This document shows, in pieces, positions 36,947-48,874 of a stretch of DNA of 64,000 nt; positions within the stretch are counted from its first letter, which is position 1; every line of letters starts with the position of its first letter. Where the stretch lies: contig JALBUN010000020.1 of NCBI GenBank assembly GCA_025174535.1, positions 186,001 through 250,000 of the forward strand. Direction: 5' to 3'. This DNA is from Cantharellus purpuraceus (lineage: Eukaryota > Basidiomycota > Agaricomycetes > Cantharellales > Hydnaceae). The notes under the pieces were generated by a model. The model was not told where the DNA came from. It saw only the letters and a program-made list of their open reading frames with translations, and did not search any database. A program made the position numbers and the translations under genes.

Positions 36947-38555
36947 TGTGATTTGAGAGAGGCACAGAGGGAAATGAGTGAGTTCAATGGACTCGGACCC
37001 TCATTTTCTCCACAGCTCAGCACTTATATAGCATTGCAGAGGCGGATTCCTGGGATATTTCCCATGTCCTGAGAGTGTCCTCGGATCTTCACAGCGTACT
37101 AGAAGCTGGAAATCAATGTACGAAGCACGAAGCATAAGGAATTTCTGATTGCGCTCACCTCGGCTTGGTTGTGTTTGCATTGCTAACTAATGAGATTGGC
37201 GTGTACGAGTAAGCAAATACCAACTCCAGCCGAGAAAATACAAGGTACACACCCGACAAAAATACGAAAACGTGTTCTAGAGACCTGCTGCAGTTTATGC
37301 CTCAGGCATACAGGGCACTCGAGCTTCAACTCTGTGCTCCTCCCACTTTTGCGAAGACCATGCAGCGCAATCCTAACACTATATCGATGCCTCCCACGAA
37401 CCTAGTTCCCTCTTTCCAGATAAATACCGGGCCTCCCCGCTCGACTCGGAGCGACCCACACACTAGGGTCCAAAGAGAATTGTCGCAATGCCATAGGTAA
37501 TATATCGAGGAAGTTACATTCACCCGGAAGGACAAGAGGAGATGACAGGCCTTAATGTGGTTGGCATCAGAAAGTGGCTGATTTCCAGAAAGAACCCAAA
37601 AGGCATTGAACAATATAACTTGCCTTTTCGAATACCGCATTAGAAGTCCTGTGTCTATTCGCTTCGTGGCCCTTGATTACAGTCACAAATGTTGCGATCT
37701 GGGAATGAATCTTTGCTTAGTAGGAACAGTGTGCCACCTGGACTTACCCGCTGCACAGAGAACCACATAACGGAAAGTCACCAACCTGGCTGACAGGCTG
37801 TGACTTCGAGGACAGCGAATGATTCGCGAAGATATCTCGCGGCGTAAACATCCCCTGGTCAAAAGCACTGCACCGACTGCGGTGGGCTAATTGTTGTGGA
37901 ATATTTGGCAACCAGCAGTGGAGCGTTGGTAGATCCACACTGGTGACCATTACATCGTGCTGTATCGTTCTTCCGCGATACATCAGTGAGCACATTCTTG
38001 AAGCTTGAAAGCCGGTTGACACCATGTTGTGTTTCGCCCAGGACCCTCGTCGTATACTAAGATGAAGGAAGAGTCTTACAACCAATGTAGTGAGAGTCTC
38101 ATATATCGCTCCTATTAATTTTGATTTGCTTTAAAAATATTGCCACGAACTTCAGAGAATCTACAGTAGTAGTGGTATGTATCCTGAAGAGAAGCAATGC
38201 ATGCGCCTGCTGCATTAGGTCTTCAGAGAAGCTTCCCTACGCAGAGAAAAGTGTACACTGTAGCATGAGGAGCACTGGTTGTACTAGAATAGCAGCTGTA
38301 AGCAAACACATTCCTGTCTTACAGAACACGGGCTTGGAAGGAATGACGTAAATCAAGCTGGGACTACGTAGTTCGCCCAGCAAGTGTTAAGCGATGCGAC
38401 GTTGTGGGACCATGCGGAACGAATTCCAAGACCATCAACTTTCATATTCTTCGCTATAGATTATGCGCGGTGCCTGCACTTTGTTTCCACGCGAGATCAG
38501 CGTGGGTGGGTCCGTGAATCAGCAAAGAGTCATGATCACGGACAGTGTGCATATT
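36947..38555. other. About 1.6 kb without a recognised gene
   Basis: TATATAA on the minus strand at 37024-37030 lies about 78 bases upstream of the membrane protein ATG and may be its TATA box. Minus-strand frames at 37326-38085 show no domain. Nothing else is supported. Confidence 0.4.
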
Positions 38556-38800
38556 GAATTCCTGCAATTTCCCGCTGCAGATGTGGAGTCTGCCCGCTTC
38601 CCTACGCATCACTTGATAATTACCTTGGCAAAAATTCATTTTGCTGTGCAAGACACCACAAACCGGGCATCTGCGTTCGCCAATCTTTCGGCACCCACAA
38701 TGACATCACGAAGCTCGGGGACAATATAGACATCGTGGCGTGCTTGTATCCGCCATCCTTGAGGCCTGATACCCCAAAGGCTCTCTCACTTTCAAAGGAC
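38556..38800. repeat. Dispersed repeat family R1, copy C
   Basis: This matches the right part of copy B and the end of copy A. Shared pieces include GTCTGCCCGCTTCCCTACGC, CAATCTTTCGGCACC, ATGACATCACGAAGCTC and CTTGAGGCCTGATACCCC followed by AAAGGCTCTCTCAC. It ends six bases before the ATG of the DUF4112 gene, so it supplies that gene's leader and probably its promoter. Confidence 0.85.
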
Positions 38801-38806
38801 TCATCA

Positions 38807-39919
38807 ATGACTTCGGTGTTGGCTCGCAAGGTGATTGGCGTGCTTTGTTAACAACCAGTCTAAACCATCCACTTTAGGCGGGACTTTCCCTGTTCGAAAA
38901 GCATCTCAAGAATTACGAGCCGGAGGACCCTGTGTATGAGACATACACGGACAGTAAGGGCAAGACGCGTCGGCGTAAGGTGTGTTGTAACTTGTAATTC
39001 GGTGGTTGCACAAAAGGATGCTGAGACACGTGTAGAGGGAGTTGCCACCTGGTCTCTCAGCGCGGGATGCCAAAGTCCTACGAAAGGTGAAGAGACGGGC
39101 ACGTCGCCTTGATAGGAGCTTTTCATTCTGTGGTGTGCAATTTGGGTGGACATTCATTATCGGTGAGGGTTCTCATGACGTTTATGTATTCTCGAGTTCA
39201 TTGACATTGCCCTAGGGTTAATTCCTGTCGTTGGTGATGGAGTCAACGCCGGATTGAATTATGTGCTTGTTGTGAGGAAAGCCAGGGAAGCAGAGTGCGC
39301 TCGTTCTTTGAGTTTACCCGTCATGCATAATCCTCATTGATGAATAGGATTCCTGGGTGGTTGGAGCGCCGTATGCTAATGAACAACGCCGTGTCGATGG
39401 GAGTAGGGTAACTATCATCGCTTATTATTTTAAGTTCGAATCGGCTCATTGCAACGGTTGGTGGTAGGTTGATCCCATTGGTCGGAGACATCATCCTGGC
39501 GACATTCAAAGCCAATTCACGGAACGCGGCACTACTAGAAGAATACTTGCGCATACGCGGTGAGGAGTACCTGAAGGTACGTCACTCATCTGATCTCATT
39601 CAATAACCTGGGATGATGATTCAATTTGAACATATCGCGATCAGGCTGTTGCAAAACGTTCCCAGGATGCTGCCGTGGTTAAACCCGGCGCAGGACGTAA
39701 AACAGATGAAACTGTGCCTGGCAAGCGATTTGGAACTGTCACAAAATTCTTTGGATTCCGGAAAGAAAAGGTTAGTTTTGTGACGAAGCTCAAGCTGCAC
39801 GTCACTAAATGTGTGTATTCTTCCAGACGGTCTCCCCCGAACCTAGTCCAAGTTCTGCCGAGCTGAGTGCGAGTTCCTCCCAGTCCAAGGCTCCGTCACC
39901 TCCCAAGGAAAAGATATAA
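38807..39919 (+). CDS. DUF4112-domain protein
   Basis: Exon 1 (38807-38830) encodes MTSVLARK. Exon 2 starts at 38878 (AGLSLFEKHLKNYEPEDPVY). Exon 3 has RELPPGLSARDAKVLRKVK and ends in FGWTFIIG. The following exons carry the DUF4112 core LIPVVGDGVNAGLNYVLVVR, RMLMNNAVSMGVG and LIPLVGDIILATFKANSRNA, with the paired LIPxVGD motifs of the family. The C-terminus is a Ser/Pro-rich tail ending SPPKEKI, stop at 39917-39919. DUF4112 proteins are small proteins with short hydrophobic hairpins and probably associate with membranes; their role is unknown. The 5' leader lies in repeat copy C. Confidence 0.85.
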
Positions 39920-41251
39920 TGGATGCCGTACACGATTTTGCTTTTTTTTTTTTTCGTTCAGTTGATACCAGGATGTGCCTATATACACGCTCATTTATTA
40001 GTCCTTTCAGAAGGTCATAGTTTGAAATACATGGACATTAGAATACAGTATAAAACATGACAAGTTCTTGAAACTAGGGTTTTGGTAAAGTCAGGAGTGT
40101 CTGTAGACCTATCTGAGTGGGGCAAGACTTTTGTCTACTTTTGTAAATCAATGTCAAATGTGCCCTGGAACCAGCCCATTAAATGTTGATAATAACAAAC
40201 CGACGATATATTTCGCAGGTTTTGGCCAAGGGGTACTCAGATTTCTGGCCTTCAGGCCTTCTATAGCTGTGGTGAGTGCTGTCTTCAAATCATAGTACGG
40301 CCAGACTCAATTTCAAAAACCGACGCGATTCACTATTGTATCCATAGGCATGCCAACATTAGTTTGAAAGACAAACAGTCTTTTTGGGTTGTGCGACGTC
40401 AAATAGATAAATATGAGCATGTCACGCAAGGTTTTATCTTCACATTATACTTTCCGGGGGGGCATACCATGAATGATGTCTGAAAGAGTATACTTGCTAA
40501 GATGAGGGATCCGGGTGTTTCGACGGACCTAGTCGTGAGTGCTTTCGTTTAATAGTGAATAAAATAATGCCTATTCTGCTGCTCAATACGGCGTGCCACA
40601 ATTCGAAATGCTGGTTTTACTCACTGCAGCCCGCAGAATCAGACTATTTTCGCGGCTCTCAAAAATTTAAGCTGATGAAGGTGGATGAAAGTGTGAGAGC
40701 AGGGGCGAGGAAGAAAGGTGGCTTTGCGGCTTGTATAAGACTGTCATATTGTTGTTCGCTGTCTCCTGTTCCCATCGCCGCGTTGGTGCGGGATTATGTT
40801 GCACTTAAAGACGACGAGGTAGGAGATGAATGCCCTATCCATGGCAAGTCAAATACTAACATTCAGGAGTAATGCACATTGCAGAAAGACTGTTAAGGTG
40901 GTCTGAGGCAGGCTGGAACATCAAAGCGGACAATAAGGAAAACAATAATAACAAAGCAATGTTGGGGCTTTTGTAATCCACTTTTATCGATTACTGTACA
41001 ATGTTACTTGCGCTCATAGGTGGTCACCGATCAATGAGAAATGACTATGAGCTCAACGAGAGCTCCAGACCCAGGACGTATCTGGCCTGCGTTAACGGTG
41101 TACTTTGTCCCCCCCCCTCTCTCCTTAAAATATGATTCACTGTTAAGTGGGGCGATCCCGATGTTAACATCTATCAGAACCTTAATCCCCGCATATCCAG
41201 CGCAAACCAGACGCCTCACAGCGCCACTGGATGGATTCTGGCTTACTATGG
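39920..41251. other. DUF4112 3' flank and left end of the tandem duplication
   Basis: From about 40690 on, the sequence resembles 45320-45620 with shared pieces such as CTATCCATGGCAAGTCAAAT, so it is the left margin of the duplicated unit. The frame at 40555-40872 has no recognisable domain. Confidence 0.5.
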
Positions 41252-42977
41252 CTACGCCCCCGCGTCCGCCCAAAAGCTCGACTCTAGGAAAACGTTGAGC
41301 CAGAGGAATTAGAAAGTGACTCAGGAAATTGCCTCACCGCCAGCAAGCTCACGAAAGTTCAGTCCACCCAGTGACGGGACTTCTCCGATGCACCTTAGCA
41401 CAGCACCCCCAGCCTCAACGGCCGTTAGGTAATGGGTTCCGGGTGGGTCCGTCGGAGATGGTGTCATCCTCCGAACAAGCATGGCCACAAGATCAATCAT
41501 AGGAAATCTGTCGCCCCGTATTACTAATGTTTGTAATTTGGGGCAGATCCAGCTGTTATGGGTCGCGTCCTGAGGAGGGCGTAACGCTGCGATAAACGCA
41601 TTTGATGAGAAAGACAGCGTACGGGCTTCGTACGCAACAAGTCCCGCGCCTTGGCTGAAGGGAAATCCACAGCTGCCAAGCATAACGTTTGAAGCCTGGA
41701 ACAGGTCACAAGATGTTTCACTGCATCATAGACAGCATCTCCGCCGTCATGCCACGAATAGCCTCGGAAATGTAGGCACTCCAACCTCGGTGCAAATAAG
41801 TTTTTGAACAGAAACATATCTTCCACTCGATGTCGCTCCAAAATGGACGATAAGGACTCGTAAATCAAGGTCGGTGAAAGGAGCCGAATAGCCGATGGTT
41901 GTGCCGGGGGCGATACAATCGAGATCAATACTGACTTTTTGTAGTTTAGAACAAGTCTTCCACAGGGCTATCCACGTGCTATATGGAAAATATGGTGTTG
42001 CCCAAGGTGGCTCGTTTTATGACGAGCCGCTGAAGTTGATTGGTGATTTTGATGGATGGCAAAAGAAATGCGCAGCCAGACAGCGAAAGGGACCGTAGGT
42101 GTGGAAACTCCCATTGATGGCCCACATGGCTCCAATCAACTCCAGCAAAGGCAGAGTTCTTGAATAATACGATATAAAGAGACTCCAATACGGAGTATCC
42201 AATCGTCGGAAGTTGAACTCGCGGTAACGCCTCGATGAAGAAGCTGTAGTCTCCAGCCCATAAAGTATTCGATGCGTGATAAGTTTATCACCATCAGCCT
42301 CGCCAATGAGTCACCCAAATCCTCTTCTTGCGTATGGATAAAAACGGAAGTTTCTAGTGGTGTACTCAAAGATCCGTTGCAGGATCTCTGGCATTAGCCT
42401 TCTCATCGGTGCCAGGAGGCCCTCCTGCACCTCCATCATTTTGGACACAGCTTCATGCTGCGATCGTAGCAGTTCCATCTCGCGCTCCATGTCCAATAGT
42501 CGAGCACCAATACTGTGGACAAATTGTTGCTGAGAGGCAATCGATTGCTTGATTTCGATGGACCGTGCCATGTCCGGCATGAAGCTTGAACGCAATACTG
42601 ATGCATCGTAGAGAGAGAGGGTGGTAGAGGCTGGTGGGAAGAATCATTGTAAAGACTAGAGGTGCTGTCTGAGAGGAAGCAATACAAACCGAAAGGTTTT
42701 CCGGCGGCATGGTCGCCATGTTGAAGGCAGGGCCGGTGCTGGGAGATGCCGAAGGTGAGGGTGGTGCGAGGAGACGAAATGTGGTGCCTGACAAGAAAGA
42801 ATATGGAGGGTGGTGGCGGAAGGAGACGAGAAGTGGTAGCAGGGGTGTCAGGGGCGGCCGTGGAATCCAATGGAAAGGGGGTTGACTGTCGCATCCCTCT
42901 GCAACGGATGCCTTATATATGGTCAGCCTTATCGGCAGACAAAGGAACAAAAAAACACTGACAATCAAAGGCTCCAC
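41252..42977 (-). pseudogene. F-box-like gene, dead copy of the 45.8-kb gene
   Basis: The coiled coil (ARLLDMEREMELLRSQHEAV) and the F-box start (LLAPMRRLMPEILQRIFEY) are preserved near 42360-42540. The sequence then jumps to the part equivalent to EDLNSSLGELM in the intact copy, so about 190 bases with the second half of the F-box are missing. Downstream the leucine-rich part is spread over several frames (FPHLRSLSLSGCAFLLPSIK, APRLECLHFRGYSWHDGGDA, ICPKLQTLVIRGDRFPMIDL). The final small exon after a G|GTGAG donor is also recognisable, with its stop near 41252. It cannot make a full protein. Confidence 0.85.
42911..42922 (-). promoter_or_regulatory. Candidate TATA box, F-box unit 1
   Basis: CCATATATAAGG on the minus strand, conserved at 47682-47693 in unit 2, about 145 bases upstream of the intact F-box start. 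Its conservation between the two units supports a promoter role. Confidence 0.45.
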
Positions 42978-43303
42978 TTTACCGAAAGCCTACCTCGAGG
43001 CAGTTTTGGAAACCACCATCAGATAAGTTGAAAGGAAGGAGAGAAGCTTATGTAAAATATAAAATTGACTTCGCTTGCTGCAACCCTTCCTGGAAATGCA
43101 GACTAAAGGAACATCGGGCCTATTGATTAGGATTTCGTACCCCCGGCCAATTTGTCCATGGGACACGAAGCCTCCACCACTGATCAACTCATACTACGAA
43201 GAAGGCAATCTCAGGGCCGAATCATACGATCAAACTTCATGAACTGATGTAGACGGTCCCCAGGAATGCCCATCTGAGAACAAAGGTTATCCTCACTCTT
43301 CCC

Positions 43304-44152
43304 TCAGCTGCGTTTCGGTGGCGGTGGCAGTTCCCGGTGTCGACCAACGACTCCCGCAGATGTCTCCACGAGGTGATAGCACTGCTCCTCTAGCGCCCGC
43401 AGCGTGCGTTTCGAACCGTACTCATAATCCGTCGTCATCTCATGATCGCATCATGCGTCCCTACCCACAAGCAGGCAGCGCAACGCGTAACGCGTGCAGA
43501 GGATAGGCCATTGTGAGCACTAATGTTGAGTTGCACCCTAAGATCTACGTGTTCAAAGACCAACCAGCATCACGCCGTGGGAAAAACAAACATACCTTAC
43601 TATTCGAGGCTTCCTGTAAGCCATGTATCACTGCCATAAGCTGCGAGACTCTTCTTAGAGACTAAGAAGTCATACGGCGGAAGCCTGAACACCATGAGGT
43701 GCCGGAGTTGTTGTGCGTTAACTGTGCCAGGTAGAATAGCCCTGGATTTGGCAGATAGCTGACTGAGCATTGTAGGATAAGCGGGCCGCGAGGTGATGTT
43801 TATCATCAAAGGAGGCGTCATATTCCGATCGAGCACGGAAGCATGTTGAATAACACGTCCATTATGTACCGCCGTGAGACGAAACGCCATACGCATTGGA
43901 GAATTGGACGAAATAATCAGATGCTTTCTATGTCTGGGAATCCACATATGCTGGCATGAACAAGTTAATGAAACGTACGGTTATTTTCTTGATCGGGCTA
44001 TCCTTATCTACTTCATGTAACGCCTTGAGATGTTCATGATCATCAAATTCACAAGGGATGACATTCCATCGATTGTCTCCTATCTCATCTGTTGACGAGT
44101 AAAAGGACTGCCGCACCCAGTGTGGATCGAGAACGCCGAGGACAAACATCAA
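43304..44152 (-). pseudogene. Conserved hypothetical family, copy 1 (probably broken)
   Basis: The family is not recognised. Minus-strand exons read EFDDHEHLKALHEVDKDSPI (near 44000-44060), then a block with MRMAFRLTAVHNGRVIQHAS, then MVFRLPPYDFLVSKKS, then SQLMAVIHGLQEASNSK in a shifted frame. The last exon has YEYGSKRTLRALEEQCYHLV and ends in ELPPPPKRS with the stop at 43304-43306. Homologous exons occur at 48074-48874 and 57190-57880. Against the third copy, a one-base shift is needed between FLVSKK and SQLMAV, so this copy is probably inactive. Confidence 0.6.
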
Positions 44153-45319
44153 TAAACAACACGAGTGTCAAACTCACGTGCGAGCTGTTACCCCCGGTTT
44201 TCCTTCGACGCTCATGTCGCCTGCTTCCTGTGGTAGCGACTGGCAATGACTGTCCTCTACATACTCCAGTACAGCCGTATAGCATAGAGGCATTCTTATC
44301 TCTCCACATCACGTTGCTACAGCCATCGCCGCTTGTCCTGCCTTTGACTGTATTTGAGTCAAAGCTTTGAGCTTTCATCGATTAAGACCTCAAGCTATCT
44401 CAGTAGCCCTCTTTTGAAGGAAGCCCCAAGATGTGCGTTGATGATCGCCTGCTAGGTGTCGAAGAATATGTCCATCCCTATTTCATAATGACCAGTCCAG
44501 AAATCAAACTGTCAGCATGGTGTTGGTAAAGAAATCCCCGGCTTTTTGTTCTCGCATCTTGCGATGCAACAGGTCCACCCTGATCCGGTCGTTGTTCCTG
44601 GAGCGACACAACACTAGTGATCACAGATTGGAAACCCCCCAATGTTCCATTCACCTCGGAAATTCCGACTCTGATTGCAAGTCCGCCCTACAAGTCTCAG
44701 TCTTCAGTGATATGGATGACGCCACACAAGTTATACATTTTATGCATCGAGCAGACGATGGATACGTCCGTTCTCGTTTCTAATATGGGGCGGATCGATC
44801 CTTGATTGACTCTGTGGTATGAAGACGACCTGACTCCACAATTGACATGATCCTGGGGCAACCGCGGCACTTATCGCACTCCTGCGTCAGAACTGGGGTA
44901 CCTAAGTGTGGCCAACTGGACGAGAATTCGCTGATAGGAAGCTTAGGGGTTCGACGGCACCGTCGATCATCCGTTCGAGGATCTCAAGTGTCATCGTTCC
45001 GACGGGTCTCAAGGCCTACCAGATCTTCAACCCTTCAGATACAGCTGTACGTCACGATGTTCACTCTTGTGTCTCTCAAAAGTGCTCCAAGTGCGGCCAC
45101 AGATTCCCGGACAAAGCTAGACTGTAGGCATAATCGTTGTGAGGGCCACGTGGTGCTCTGCGAAATGGAGACAAAGAAACTACTTTACAGTCTAAGGTCA
45201 GATACAACTTCCCGTCTTTGTTCCCTTTGCAATCCAATTTCAGTCACTCCTAGCCACTTCTCAAACTTCCATCCCCTCTTGAAAGAGAGGGCGGTAGTTA
45301 GTTTGAGAAGGAGCTAGGA
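44153..45319. other. Inter-unit region with an F-box relic
   Basis: Most of this stretch shows no gene. Between about 44825 and 45115 the minus strand resembles the F-box gene at 51.9-52.2 kb, see the separate relic entry. I see nothing else in 44.15-44.8 kb. Confidence 0.45.
44825..45115 (-). pseudogene. Decayed F-box-like fragment
   Basis: ACTCCACAATTGACATGATC and the bases up to CTGCGTCAGAAC align with 51980-52040 of the F-box gene on the left arm (the LTQVCHKWRTVALGSHHLW region). The part at 44960-45050 aligns with its F-box start (ILEKIFDHAVGH region and the preceding RRL). Frames are broken throughout. This is an older copy than the tandem units. Confidence 0.5.
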
Positions 45320-45804
45320 GCGTCTTTTGCGGGTTGCCCTTTTATATGTTAGATTAACCTGTTCCCTGTATCTTCTGTCTCCATGGCTGCATCGGTATGG
45401 GATCATGTTAGGCTTGAGGTGGCCTCAAAGGCGTGGGAGGAGACGAGGAGACGGTGGTAGGATACGAAGGCTATCCATGGCAAGTCAAATACAGATAAAA
45501 CGACGATCCTGGTGATACTTACATATAGAAGTAATCCACATGCAGAAAGATAGCCAAGGTGGTCTTGAGGCAGCCTAGAACGTCGAAGCAGACAATAATC
45601 GAACAATAATGAACAAAGCAGTGTTAGTGGTTCCTAAATCAGTACTGAGCACTTTGTCTCCGCTCTTTTTGCTCAGGAGTCCGAGTGATTGTTTAGTGGG
45701 ATAACTCTGATGCCGGTATCTACTTTTACATATGACAACTTTATCCAGATAACACCAGACACCTCGTAGCACTACTGGCAGCCCTCTTCCGCCACTTTCG
45801 CTCA

Positions 45805-47539
45805 TTACGGCTCGTCCTCCTCATCCACCCCCCAAAAGTTCCAGTCTAGAAAAAAGTTCAGCCAGAGGAATCAAGTGACTTAGAAAAAATGTCTCACCGT
45901 CGGCTAGTTCACAAAGGTTCAGTCCGCTCAGTGACGGAACATCTCTGAGCACGCGTAGCACACTGTCCCTAGTTACTATCATTGTCACATAATGGATTCC
46001 AGGTAGATCGGTCGGAGAAGGTGTCCCTCTGCGGGAAACAACGGCCACAAGGTCAGCCATGGAGAACCACTTTCCTCGTATTATTAAGGTGCGTAACTTG
46101 GGGCAGACCCAACTGTTGGGGGTCGTGTCCCGAGAGAGGCCTAACGCTGTAATGAAAGCACTAGAGGAAATGGACAATGTATGGACGTTTGTTGCAATAC
46201 GCAACAAGTCCCACGCCCTCGCCAAAGAGAAATCGACAGCGGCCAAGTAAAGCATCTGAAGCTTGGAACAGCTCACGAGCTGTTTCACTGCACCATAGAC
46301 GGCATCCCCACCGTCATGCCTTGAGTAGCCGCGGAATTCAAGGCTCTCCAACCTCGGTGCATGGAGATGAGTAAACAGAAACATATCACCTTGCCGGGTC
46401 CTCGTGCCGTAATGAACGTTAAGCACTCGCAGTAGAGAGCAGTGAAATTCCTCCGAAGGGCCGAAATTGATGCCCGGAGCAATACAATCAAGGTCGATAG
46501 TCACCGTGTCAAGTTGAGAGCAAGTCCTCCACAGGGCTATCCATGTGTCATACGGAATAAGGGGGTTGGCGGCCTCCTCATCATGCCTTATGATGAGCTC
46601 CTGAAGATGATGAGTGACTTTGATCGATGGCAAAAGAAATGCACAGCAAGGCAGAGAAAGGGTCCGCAGGTGTGGAAACGACCATTGACGGCCCACATGA
46701 TTCCAACCATCTGCAACAATTGCAGGTCCGTGAGATGATTCGATGAAAAGAGCCTGCAACGTGGAAAGTCCAAGCGTCGGGATGTGTGGTAACGCCTTGT
46801 TGAAGAGCCTATATTCTCCATCCCAGGAAAAGCGCTCGATGCGATGTAGGTTGGCCAACATGAGCTCTCCCAGTGAGGAATTCAAATCCCCTTCATATAT
46901 GTGATCAGAAATGTCGACATGAAGTGGAACAGGCCGTGACCGACATAACCACACGGAAAAAGCACGCTCAGGGTCCTTTTGTTGGAACAACTTGCCATCA
47001 ATCCTCACTGATCTCCACAAGTGAGGCGTCCCAATAGCGACCGTTCGCCATTCATGGCATATCTGCGTGAGGACATGAGGGGCGGCTGTGGTTGACATCG
47101 TGGGGAAGTTTCCAGTAGCGTACTCAAAGATCCGTTGCAGGATCTCTGGCATTAGCCTTCTCACCGGTGCCAGGAGGCCCTGCTGCACCTCCATCATTTT
47201 GGACACAGCTTCATGCTGCGATCGTAGCTGTTCCATCTCGCGCTCCATGTCCAATAGTCGAGCACCAATACTGTGGACAAATTGTTGCTGAGAGGCAATC
47301 GATTGCCTGATTTCGATGGACCGTGCCATGTCCGGCACGAAGCTTGAACGCAATACTGATGCATCGTAGAGAGAGGGGGGTGGCAGAGGCTGATGGGAAG
47401 GATCATTGTAAGGACTAGAGGTGCTACCTGAGAGGAAGCAACAAACCGAAAGGTTTTCCGGCGACATGGTCGTCACGTTGAAGGTAGGGCCAGTGCTAGG
47501 AGATGACGAAGGGGGGAGACGAAATGTGGTGTCTGACAT
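45805..47539 (-). CDS. F-box-like / leucine-rich protein with coiled coil, intact
   Basis: The inferred role is a substrate-recognition subunit of an SCF-type ubiquitin ligase. Exon 1 (47539-45898) and a 41-nt exon 2 (45845-45805) join in frame to give 560 residues. The N-terminus is Ser/Pro-rich. A coiled coil follows (residues about 75-115, ARLLDMEREMEQLRSQHEAV). Next is an F-box-like domain, LLAPVRRLMPEILQRIFEYA followed by VLTQICHEWRTVAIGTPHLW. The C-terminal part has irregular leucine-rich repeats such as FPHLRTLSLPCCAFLLPS, APRLESLEFRGYSRHDGG and CPKLRTLIIRGKWFSMADL. Splicing at G|GTGAGA changes the end from a basic run-on to the acidic GDWNFWGVDEEDEP. An additional intron in the N-terminal 60 residues is possible. 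A TATA-like CCATATATAAGG lies about 145 bases upstream. Confidence 0.8.
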
Positions 47540-48073
47540 GAAAGAATATGGAGGAGGGCGGTGGCGGAAGGAGACGAGAAGTGGTGGCAGGGGCGTCAGA
47601 GGCGGTGGTGGAACCCAATGGAAAGGGCGCTAATGGGAGGCAACGATTGGGGGTTGACTGTCGCGTCCCTCTGCAATGGATGCCTTATATATGGTCAGCC
47701 TTATCGGCAAACAAGGGAAAAACACTGACAATCAAAGGCTCCACTTCACCGAAAGCCCACCTCGAGGCAGTTTTGACAACCATTCATCAGATAAGCTGAG
47801 AGGAAGAAGAGAAGCTTATGTAAAATATAAAATTGACTTCGCTTGCTGCAACCCTTCCTGGGAATGCAGACTAAAGGAGCACATAGGGCCAATTGATGAG
47901 GATTTCGTACCCCTTGGCCAATTTGTCCATGGGACACGAAGCCTCCACTAATCGTCTCGTACTACGAAGAAGGCAATCTCAGTGGGCCGAATCATACGAT
48001 CAAACTTCATGAACTGATGTAGACGGTCCCCAGGAATGCCCATCTGAGAACAAAAGGTACCCTCACTCTTCCC

Positions 48074-48874
48074 TCAGCTGCGTTTCGGTGGCGGTGACAG
48101 TTCCCGGTGTCAACCAACGACTCCCGCAGATGTCTCCACGAGGTGATAGGACTGCTCCTCTAGCGCCCGCAGCGTGCGTTTTGAACCGTACTTATAATCC
48201 GTCGTCATCTCATGATCGCATCATGCGTCCCTACCAACCAGCAGGGATTGCGATGCGCAACGCATGCAGAGGATAGGCCACTGTGGGCACCAATGTTGAG
48301 TTTGCACCATGAGATCTACTCAAAGACCAACCAGCGATATACCGTGGGCAAAAGAAACGTACCTTGCCATTCGAGGCTTCCTGTAAGCCATGTATCGCTG
48401 CCATAAGCTGTGAGACTCTTCTTAGAGACTAAGAAGTCATACGGCAGAAGCCTGAACACCGTGAGATGCCGGAGTTGTTGTGCGTTAATTGTGCCAAATA
48501 GAATAGGCCTGGCTGTGGCAGATAGCTGACTGAGCATTGTAGAATAATGCGGACCGCGAGGTGATGTTCATCATCAAATGAGTTCGAGCCGATGCGTCAT
48601 ATTCCGGTCGAGCACGGAAGCATGTTGAATAACACGTCCATTATGTACCGCCGTGAGGTGAGGTTGAATAATGAGATGCTTCCTATGTCTGGGAATTCAC
48701 ATATGCTGGTATGAGCCGGTTAATGAAACGTACGGTTGTTTTCTTGATCAGGCTATCCTTATCTACCTCCTGTAACGCCTTGAGATGTTCATGATCATCA
48801 AATTCACGAGGGACGACGATTTCATCGATTGTCTCTTCCATCTCATCTGCTGACGAGTAAACGGACAGCCGCAC
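48074..48874 (-). pseudogene. Conserved hypothetical family, copy 2 (broken)
   Basis: This is homologous to 43304-44152. It keeps EFDDHEHLKALQEVDKDSLI, VFRLLPYDFLVSKKS, SQLMAAIHGLQEASNGK and the final exon with YKYGSKRTLRALEEQSYHLV. It has the same one-base shift as copy 1. It also has an extra premature stop: the CGA codon of copy 1 is TGA here (near 48108-48113), removing the last dozen residues. A segment between the two first exons is shortened compared with copy 1. Confidence 0.65.

Larger units (their letters stand above)
40690..44140. repeat. Tandem segmental duplication, unit 1
   Basis: This unit and 45320-48890 carry the same order: a non-coding margin, an F-box-like gene (minus) and a conserved hypothetical gene (minus). 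Long stretches are almost identical, for example the F-box coiled-coil segment and the 3' part of the hypothetical gene. Other parts have diverged or been deleted. Confidence 0.85.

Noticed and set aside
45821..45897. Unspliced C-terminus of the F-box protein (ending LELLGGG)
   Set aside because: The spliced ending is acidic and has counterparts in the paralogues, whereas the run-on is just intron sequence.
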